A stretch of 38,459 nucleotides of DNA from Candidatus Woesearchaeota archaeon. GTDB taxonomy: Archaea; Nanobdellota; Nanobdellia; Woesearchaeales; JACQSR01. Made by a program: the position numbers and the translations under genes. Each line of letters begins with the position of its first letter. The first letter of the stretch is position 1. Below are positions 22,966-28,551 of the stretch, piece by piece. The notes under the pieces are model-generated. The model was not told the DNA's origin, ran no database searches, and saw only the letters and a list, made by a program, of their open reading frames with translations. The DNA lies in NCBI GenBank assembly GCA_016211215.1, contig JACQSR010000021.1, positions 1-38,459 of the forward strand, written 5' to 3'.

Positions 22966-23682
22966 CTAACCAACATAACTCAATTTCTTCTTCTCAGCCA
23001 TTTCGGTTGCTTCCTGGCTTTTGGAGAAAATGTCCTTGAGCTTTGCCTCGACATCTTCGGCCTTTTTCATCAATGGTTTTGGGTCAACATTAAGCCCGAG
23101 GTGCTTGTCCAGCGCAATGATTACGTTGGCGGCAGCCTTGCTGTCCGGAAGGTTTGTTGGCGTTTCCGCGAAGATTGCAGTAACTGGCACCTTTTCGGCT
23201 GAAACAAGCAGGGCGCCTGTAACTCCCATGATTATGCCTTCCTTAAGCGGCGCAATTCCTGATTTTGAAAGCCTGTCTGACCTCTTTGAGTCTGATGAAT
23301 AGAAGAAAGTCTGGTTTGACTTAACCTGCACGTCCTGCGGAGAGCCAACCCCTTCGAGGCATATTATCTCCCTTGCATCCAAAGCCTTCGCGAGGTCAAA
23401 AACAACCCTGGAAATTTTCCATTCAAAGCCTGCAGATGCAGTCATCGCGTGGAGCAGGGCGAGGTTGTACTTTTTGTTGTAGAAAATGCCCAGCGGCTCA
23501 ACCACCTTGCTGTCGTGGATTGCAATCATCGGCGGGGTGTCATCGAAAGTTATCTTGCCTATCATCTCTGTCTGGAGGTGGTCTATGAGGAATTCGGTTG
23601 CTATTGTCCCTACTAATCCAAATCCCGGGAACCCTTCAACAAGGGTTACATTTTTCGGTTTTTTCCACAGCTTTATTTCCAT
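22966..23682 (-). CDS. PAC2-family (proteasome assembly chaperone-like) protein
   Basis: 238 residues. VEGFPGFGLVGTIATEFLIDHL at the N-terminus is the PAC2 signature, and ICLEGVGSPQ, GVTGALLVSAEKVPVTAIFAETPTNLPDSKAA follow as in archaeal members. In eukaryotes PAC2 guides proteasome alpha-ring assembly; the archaeal proteins (PbaA/PbaB-type and others) bind proteasome or form scaffolds. The C-terminus ends KKLSYVG, not a clear HbYX motif (hydrophobic-Tyr-any). It lies 8 bp downstream of the helical-protein gene in the membrane cluster with GGTGTC as RBS, so it may be transcribed with that cluster. Confidence 0.88.
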   Translation of the reverse strand: MEIKLWKKPKNVTLVEGFPGFGLVGTIATEFLIDHLQTEMIGKITFDDTPPMIAIHDSKVVEPLGIFYNKKYNLALLHAMTASAGFEWKISRVVFDLAKALDAREIICLEGVGSPQDVQVKSNQTFFYSSDSKRSDRLSKSGIAPLKEGIIMGVTGALLVSAEKVPVTAIFAETPTNLPDSKAAANVIIALDKHLGLNVDPKPLMKKAEDVEAKLKDIFSKSQEATEMAEKKKLSYVG

Positions 23683-23690
23683 TCTGACAC

Positions 23691-24185
23691 CTATTTTTTT
23701 ACCTGCCTCAGCTTTTCTTCCTGCGCCTTTTTAATCTTTTCTATTTCCTTCTGGAACTGGCTTCTCATGCCTTCTGACAATACCTCTATGCTTCTTGAAA
23801 CCCTATGGGCAGCATTGGTGAGCTCTTTTGATGTTCTAATGGACTCTTTCAATTTGTCCCTTGTTAAACTGGAATGAGCGGCTAGCTTTCCGATGTCCCC
23901 GATGAGCTTTTCGGCTTCCCTGAACTTTCCCTTTCTGAAATTATCGTTCGCTTCGCTGGCCAATGCAGCTGCTTGCTTATGCATAAGCACCAAACTCAGC
24001 AATTCGACCTTGGCAAGCAATCCAATGGCCATAAGAAGATGGCTAACCATTTTTGCGTCGCTTGCAACCATCTCGTCGGGCTTTGCCTGGTATGCCTCAA
24101 CAACTGAATGGGCAGCGATAGAAGCCCATCTCGCAGAAAGGGCGGCAGTTTCAGGCAGTGTCCGGATGGTTTTGAGGGTGGTCAT
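23691..24185 (-). CDS. Unrecognised helical protein of the membrane cluster
   Basis: 164 residues, almost entirely alpha-helical by pattern: an Ala-rich N-terminal half with one moderately hydrophobic stretch (SHLLMAIGLLAKVELLSLVLMH) and a charged heptad-like C-terminal half (EGMRSQFQKEIEKIKKAQEE). Its ATG overlaps the stop of the upstream five-helix membrane protein (ATGA). It could be a soluble or peripheral partner of the coiled-coil domains encoded just upstream. No family recognised. Confidence 0.75.
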   Translation of the reverse strand: MTTLKTIRTLPETAALSARWASIAAHSVVEAYQAKPDEMVASDAKMVSHLLMAIGLLAKVELLSLVLMHKQAAALASEANDNFRKGKFREAEKLIGDIGKLAAHSSLTRDKLKESIRTSKELTNAAHRVSRSIEVLSEGMRSQFQKEIEKIKKAQEEKLRQVKK

Positions 24186-25525
24186 GGTACACCTGGTGCG
24201 TAACGGGCTACAACATTCATTAGATTACTGAAGTGTCTATTGATGTAAACCTCTTCCTTGTCCATGTCATCGAGGTGGTACAAGAGGTCTCCAAGTGTTT
24301 TGTGGGCGCGCTCAAGCCCCACCAATAATTCCTTAGTCTTATTCACCCTGAACATGTCGTGAACATATGTTAGGTGATGGCGAAGGTATACCCCGTCACT
24401 TCTTAATAGCCCTACAATCCTTACGATCTTTTGTTCTACGGGGCTAACCCTGCCTTTAAAATCGCCGATTTCATCCAATATTGCCATTTCTTGGGGTGAG
24501 CCAGGTAGAGGGGGTGTTTTCTTATGGGCTATGCCCTGCAAGTTGTTGTAGTTACCTATTGCACCATTTACATTAAGGTTTCCGAAATGCAATATGTTGG
24601 AGATTAGAGAATTTCCCTTTTCGATAAACTTTTCAAAGTCCCTCTCATCATACCTAATCTCCCTCAGCATCTCGTCGACTTCCCTTTTGTCTGCTTCGCT
24701 GACATTTCCTTTTTTGAAGAAGCTTATCAGTTTTCTGATGTGGGCCTGAATTTCCCTTATTCTTTCTTTTGAGTCAACGGTTACCCTCCGTATATCACTT
24801 ATTTCCCTTGGTTCAGGCCTCTTTTTCTCCGGCCTCTTTTCTGCAGGCTTCTTCAACCAGTCCCAGAACTTTGATGCGGGGTGCTTGCCTTCTTCTCCCA
24901 CCTGTGCAGTCGCGCTGCTTGTAAACAAAGCCATGAATCCGCTCCATACAGCGAGTATTACTACAACCGCCTGCGCAAATCCAAGCCATCCTTCGAGCTC
25001 TATGGTGTCTATGTGCTCTGGCATCTGTATGTGCATGATGTTGGCTATGAGCATTGCGAGGAGTGCGAAGAGGAGCGTCTTTACGACATAGTTTGCCCTT
25101 GTCGGCTCATGGAAAACTTTTGTGTTAAGCATGACAATTGCGAAGATTGGCAGAACTATGAGGAAGAAAACAACTGTGATTGTGTATGAAAGGACTATTG
25201 CGCTGATTACCTTGGCTGGAATGCCGATGATTGCAATTATTGAGATGACGAGCGCAACAACAATCCTAATCCTTTTTCCTTTTTCTTCCTTGAAGACGAA
25301 CTGCAGAACATAGAACAGTATTGCAAAAACCAGAATGAAAATCAATGCCCTCAAATAGAAATCGCCATATTCTGTGCCAAGCGAGACAGCAGACAGAGGA
25401 GAAAGTATGTCATAAATCTTCTGCCCTACAGTGCTGACAGTAGATTCAGCAAGGGCTGAGGGCAGGGAAAGCAACGCTAAGACTGGATAAATTGTGGTTT
25501 TCATTGCGTCTTGTTTTGTATGCAT
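24182..25525 (-). CDS. Membrane protein with signal peptide, about five helices and cytoplasmic coiled coil (paralogue 2)
   Basis: 447 residues from the ATG at 25525, three bases after a GGAG; the upstream TTG at 25534 and the Met at 25504 are alternatives. A signal peptide (MKTTIYPVLALLSLPSALAES) is followed by KIYDILSPL, then about five transmembrane helices to residue 205, then a charged C-terminal half with long helices (KEREIQAHIRKL, EADKREVDEMLREIRYDERDFEKF) and a C-terminal helical bundle. The layout, the KIY(D/E)I motif after the signal peptide and the RDFEKF/DDFEREI element are shared with the neighbouring 469-residue protein, so they are paralogues. No known family recognised; a secretion, adhesion or surface role is possible but unproven. 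Confidence 0.82.
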   Translation of the reverse strand: MHTKQDAMKTTIYPVLALLSLPSALAESTVSTVGQKIYDILSPLSAVSLGTEYGDFYLRALIFILVFAILFYVLQFVFKEEKGKRIRIVVALVISIIAIIGIPAKVISAIVLSYTITVVFFLIVLPIFAIVMLNTKVFHEPTRANYVVKTLLFALLAMLIANIMHIQMPEHIDTIELEGWLGFAQAVVVILAVWSGFMALFTSSATAQVGEEGKHPASKFWDWLKKPAEKRPEKKRPEPREISDIRRVTVDSKERIREIQAHIRKLISFFKKGNVSEADKREVDEMLREIRYDERDFEKFIEKGNSLISNILHFGNLNVNGAIGNYNNLQGIAHKKTPPLPGSPQEMAILDEIGDFKGRVSPVEQKIVRIVGLLRSDGVYLRHHLTYVHDMFRVNKTKELLVGLERAHKTLGDLLYHLDDMDKEEVYINRHFSNLMNVVARYAPGVP

Positions 25526-25534
25526 TATCTCCAA

Positions 25535-26944
25535 TTATTTTCCCAAAATATTTAATATCTGAGATTTTATATAGTTTTCAACTCTTAAATTGTATTGTTC
25601 CAGCAACAAAATATTTCTTAATACACCAATTAGGTGAGGCAATTCTGTGTCTATCAAATAAAGTTCTTGGCGGAGTTGTCCGGATTCACTTGTTCTTTTT
25701 GCTTTATCCAAATGTGTTTTAAGAGCGCCTCCATATTCGCCAAGTTGGGTTTCTGCGTCATCAAACATTTTACGAAAGGTAGTTATATTCTTCTCATGCC
25801 CCCTAATCAGATTTTCTATTTGATTTAAATGGTGGTCCTTAGCAACCTTTCCCACAGCATATGCATCAACAAGTTTCTGTGCATCGTGCGACTCTAATCT
25901 TAATAAGACCCTTTCTATAGCCTCTATACTCTTAATTTCTCTTTCAAAGTCATCTTCAGTTACACTTAATTGTTTAATCCTCTCTTGAATTTCGCGCGTG
26001 ATAACCCTATTATGTACGATTAGCTGTAAAATGGAAGCCACTTCCTTTTTCATTTGAACTAGTTTGTTTATACTCTCCGAAGTGATACGCTCTTCTTCCG
26101 TGTCTAAACGTAGGCTTTGCTCAGCCTCTTTCTCGCTTTCTATTAGCTCTCTCCTTTCTTTTTCTGCCGCCTCGGATTCTCTATCTTTTCTCGGTCCTCC
26201 AAACGGCCACCATGAGGGGGATTCTTTTTGTGAGGCCCAAGAACCTTCGCCAACCACCTTAAACCCGCTTTCGCCTCCGCCGACTATAAATTTAAACGCA
26301 TGGTAGATCGTGAGGATGTAAAGGAAAGCAAAGATGAGGCCAAAGTAATCATGGATTTGGGTTGCTGCTCTCCAGGGTCTTGCAACGGATTCCCCCGGAC
26401 CAAGCAGCAAAGGAATGCTTTGGTCCATCTGGTACATGACCCATATGGCAAATGAGTAAACCAAAAACGATGCCATATGTCTGGCTCTGGTGTCCCCCAT
26501 TTTTTCCCTAAGGAAATGGTTAATCGCAAAAACACCTAAGACAGGAACTAACCAGATTATTATAGCAACAACAACCGTATATGTCTGGAATATATTCTTT
26601 AAAACAGCTCCTGGAATCAATACTGTGCCCATCAATGAAATTACAAAAGGAACAGTAAACCTTACGCCTTTGGATTCACCGAACACCGCTCCAGACAAAA
26701 AGTAAAGCACGGAAAACAGGAGCAGAAAAATCAGGAATTTCGCAAAGAAAACGGCCTGTTCATCGCCGCCCTGCAGCAGTTCAGGAGTAAGCACTTTGGG
26801 CAAAAAACCAAAAATCTCGTATATTTTCCCCAGCGCAGTCTCCAATGGGCCTTTATCGTCACCTGCCGCCAATCCCGAAACGGACAGCAGGATTGCTAAA
26901 GCCATCCCTAAGAAAAACACCCTCTTTGCCTTGGAAAATCCCAT
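25535..26944 (-). CDS. Membrane protein with signal peptide, about five helices and coiled coil (paralogue 1)
   Basis: 469 residues. Signal peptide (VFFLGMALAILLSVSGLAAG), KIYEIFGFLP, five hydrophobic segments (about 65-90, 97-115, 120-140, 155-172, 195-215), a Gly/Ser-rich hinge near 225-255, then about 210 residues of heptad-rich charged helices (KERRELIESEKEAEQ, EIQERIKQLSVTEDDFEREI). The coiled coil is read from AT-richer codons than the membrane part. Promoter: TATA-like CTTATATATAC on the minus strand, about 26975-26985, so the transcript begins about 10 bp before the ATG. Followed 9 bp later by its paralogue. Function unknown. Confidence 0.85.
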   Translation of the reverse strand: MGFSKAKRVFFLGMALAILLSVSGLAAGDDKGPLETALGKIYEIFGFLPKVLTPELLQGGDEQAVFFAKFLIFLLLFSVLYFLSGAVFGESKGVRFTVPFVISLMGTVLIPGAVLKNIFQTYTVVVAIIIWLVPVLGVFAINHFLREKMGDTRARHMASFLVYSFAIWVMYQMDQSIPLLLGPGESVARPWRAATQIHDYFGLIFAFLYILTIYHAFKFIVGGGESGFKVVGEGSWASQKESPSWWPFGGPRKDRESEAAEKERRELIESEKEAEQSLRLDTEEERITSESINKLVQMKKEVASILQLIVHNRVITREIQERIKQLSVTEDDFEREIKSIEAIERVLLRLESHDAQKLVDAYAVGKVAKDHHLNQIENLIRGHEKNITTFRKMFDDAETQLGEYGGALKTHLDKAKRTSESGQLRQELYLIDTELPHLIGVLRNILLLEQYNLRVENYIKSQILNILGK

Positions 26945-27001
26945 TTTAAGTTAAATTAGCTTACCCAGAAAGAGTATATATAAGCTTTTTCCTTTTCTTC
27001 C

Positions 27002-27277
27002 TTACTCTGCTGCATCAAGCTCATCAATCGCTTTCAGAATTCTATACAACCGAGTTCTATATCTTTGAATAATAAGCAGAAAGGCGGACACCACTATTGC
27101 AGAGATTATCGCCGTCATCATCACTTGTTCTGGATTTCGATAGCTTATCTCGTTTGTGACAAATCCTATGACAATCCCGATAACATAGGTAAATAAACTG
27201 ATGAATGCCGTATTGAGATATTGAAGGTTCCTTGAATGCTGTAGGTCCAATATATTCTTCTTCTTTTCCAGAGCCAT
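27002..27277 (-). CDS. Small two-helix membrane protein
   Basis: 91 residues from the ATG at 27277, one base after the stop of the upstream gene; an in-frame start at 27301 would lie inside that gene. Layout: a basic N-terminus (EKKKNILDLQHSRNLQYLN), helix 1 (about 25-42), a short loop (NEISYRNPEQ), helix 2 (about 55-70), and a basic/acidic helical tail (RYRTRLYRILKAIDELDAAE). No family recognised. It is the third of three small membrane proteins preceding the two large paralogues. Confidence 0.7.
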   Translation of the reverse strand: MALEKKKNILDLQHSRNLQYLNTAFISLFTYVIGIVIGFVTNEISYRNPEQVMMTAIISAIVVSAFLLIIQRYRTRLYRILKAIDELDAAE

Positions 27278-27278
27278 C

Positions 27279-27470
27279 TTATTCCTCAAAAGCAATAGCA
27301 ATCAAAACAAGCCCGCCAACGATGAGGAAAGTGGATGCTACAGCCGTTGCGTATTGGGTTGTGAGAAAGGAGGGAATTGCCCCCACAATGCCCAGAATAG
27401 TGCTAATTACCCCTGCTACTAAGAAGATATTCTTCTTTTTCGTCATTACTTTGGTACTGGAAACTTCCAT
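27279..27470 (-). CDS. Small two-helix membrane protein
   Basis: 63 residues: KKKNIFLVAGVISTILGIVGAI (helix 1 after a basic N-terminus), a loop, then VASTFLIVGGLVLIAIAFEE (helix 2) and almost no tail. This hairpin of two helices with both ends in the cytoplasm is the size of a small pilin or accessory subunit. It is coupled to the following gene by one intervening base. An internal Met9 could also be a start. No recognised family. Confidence 0.65.
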   Translation of the reverse strand: MEVSSTKVMTKKKNIFLVAGVISTILGIVGAIPSFLTTQYATAVASTFLIVGGLVLIAIAFEE

Positions 27471-27491
27471 AAGCCTATGTATTATTTATTC

Positions 27492-27752
27492 TTAATAAAC
27501 CTTTGCCGAATTTTTCCGGAAATCTTCCGGTTGCTTGATTTCTTCAACATCCTGAAGGGAAGTGTCGATTTTCTGGGCATATCTGCCGATAAAGTAGGCG
27601 GCCGATAAAAGTGCCAAGACATCTGCGCCAATCGGGCTGTTGAGCACACCAACTATCTTGAGAAAAAAGTAGAGTACAACTATGAAAAATGCAATCCAGG
27701 CTAAAATATCCCAAAATTTGTTAGTCATGCCAAGAGTGATAGGCGTTTGCAT
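27492..27752 (-). CDS. Small membrane protein leading the cluster
   Basis: 86 residues from the ATG at 27752. The start is set by the TATA-like TTTTTAAAG (minus strand, about 27793-27801); the in-frame Met 18 codons earlier (27806) precedes that promoter. Two helices (WDILAWIAFFIVVLYFFLKIVGVL and a weaker ADVLALLSAAYFIG) and a polar tail (DTSLQDVEEIKQPEDFRK). It is divergent from the 42-residue gene at 27855. Confidence 0.65.
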   Translation of the reverse strand: MQTPITLGMTNKFWDILAWIAFFIVVLYFFLKIVGVLNSPIGADVLALLSAAYFIGRYAQKIDTSLQDVEEIKQPEDFRKNSAKVY

Positions 27753-27807
27753 TAATAAATCTTCCCCATAAAATTCCGAAAGAAAAACGTACTTTAAAAA
27801 CAACAAC

Positions 27808-27816
27808 TTTTATATA
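27808..27816 (+). promoter_or_regulatory. TATA box of the 42-residue membrane peptide gene
   Basis: TTTTATATA-like run with a predicted start near 27838, followed by GGTGA (27845-27849) and ATG at 27855. It lies back to back with the minus-strand promoter of the membrane cluster. Confidence 0.5.
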
Positions 27817-27854
27817 GGGGTAATGCTCATTAAGAAAAAAAGAAGGTGATGTTC

Positions 27855-27983
27855 ATGGACAAAAAGGGATTCATTACAAGCCCTGCGGATTTGATGAAGG
27901 GGCTTGTTATAGGTTTTATTCTTGGGGCGCTTTTGGTTTATCTAAGCGCAAAAGGAATAATCCCCATAAACCTGGGGATTTAA
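27855..27983 (+). CDS. 42-residue single-helix membrane peptide
   Basis: Encodes MDKKGFITSPADLMKGLVIG and continues through one glycine-rich transmembrane helix (FILGALLVYLSAKG) to a short end (IIPINLGI). A GGTGA Shine-Dalgarno stands five bases before the ATG and a TATA box is upstream, so it looks like a genuine tiny gene; an ATG two codons earlier overlaps the GGTGA. Its end overlaps the L35Ae gene by 4 bp in convergent orientation. It resembles other very small membrane proteins in the cluster, but has no recognised function. Confidence 0.65.
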   Translation: MDKKGFITSPADLMKGLVIGFILGALLVYLSAKGIIPINLGI

Positions 27984-28237
27984 TCAACCTTTACTTTGGT
28001 TCCAAGGCTCTGTCCGGGCATGCCTCTCTCAAAAATAACCCTGACTGCGCCCTTGTTGCCGTGGGGCGAAGCTATTTTGCCGGAAATCTGCCTCTTTGCA
28101 GGGCTTTCCCATACAACCTTCTTTCCAACCAGTTCCTTTGATGTTTCTTTGTCAGAATATCCTTTAACAATCACAACCATCTGGTTGTTGGACTGGGTTG
28201 TGCGGCCGCGCCTGAAACTTGCAATTATGCCTTCCAT
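27980..28237 (-). CDS. rpl35ae: Ribosomal protein L35Ae
   Basis: 85 residues. EGIIASFRRGRTTQSNNQMV, GKKVVWESPAKRQISGKIASPHG and the GNKGAVRVIFERGMPGQSLG end match the L35Ae family, a beta-barrel large-subunit protein found in eukaryotes and some archaea. TATA-like TTTTTAAAG (minus strand, 28259-28267) gives a leaderless mRNA. Element C lies directly upstream. Confidence 0.95.
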   Translation of the reverse strand: MEGIIASFRRGRTTQSNNQMVVIVKGYSDKETSKELVGKKVVWESPAKRQISGKIASPHGNKGAVRVIFERGMPGQSLGTKVKVD

Positions 28238-28269
28238 GCGTGAGGAAAACTCGGGGCCCTTTAAAAAGA

Positions 28270-28430
28270 TTATCTTTCCGCCAGTCCGTGACTGGTGGAA
28301 GGACTAATCTGGAAATGTCGGAAATCGCAAAGCGATTTCTGAGCACATTGAAACTTTTCAATGAAATGCGAGGAGCCTGGGTGAGCGAAAGCGGATGAGC
28401 ATGCCACCGGTCTAGTGCTCCGAGCATTTT
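28270..28430. repeat. Structured element C, related to element A
   Basis: Fills most of the 314-bp gap between L35Ae and the secreted-protein gene. Hairpins: TCCGCCAGT...ACTGGTGGA (28277-28299), GAAATCGC-AAA-GCGATTTC (28321-28339), CATTGAAA-CT-TTTCAATG (28346-28363), and a long stem AAATGC-GA-GGAGC (28364-28376) with GCTCC-GA-GCATTT (28417-28429). AATGTCGGAAATCG and CGATTTCTGAGCACA also occur in element A, and ATTGAAA/TTTTCAAT matches the ends of A. The distal stem contains GAGCGAAAGCGG, resembling the minus strand of TCGCTWCGCTCG in A and B. Confidence 0.6.
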
Positions 28431-28502
28431 GACATATTGTGGAAACCTTCAGTTTAATTGCCAGTTGGTAGTGATTGGTTACTTAGTAGTGTGGATAAAA
28501 AT

Positions 28503-28509
28503 ATTTATA
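28503..28509 (+). promoter_or_regulatory. TATA box of the secreted-protein gene
   Basis: ATTTATA with predicted start near 28530; GGGGTG at 28541-28546 then acts as Shine-Dalgarno for the ATG at 28552. Confidence 0.45.
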
Positions 28510-28551
28510 GTTGGGTGGTTACCCATTTCCTTACTTTCGAGGGGTGTTTGT

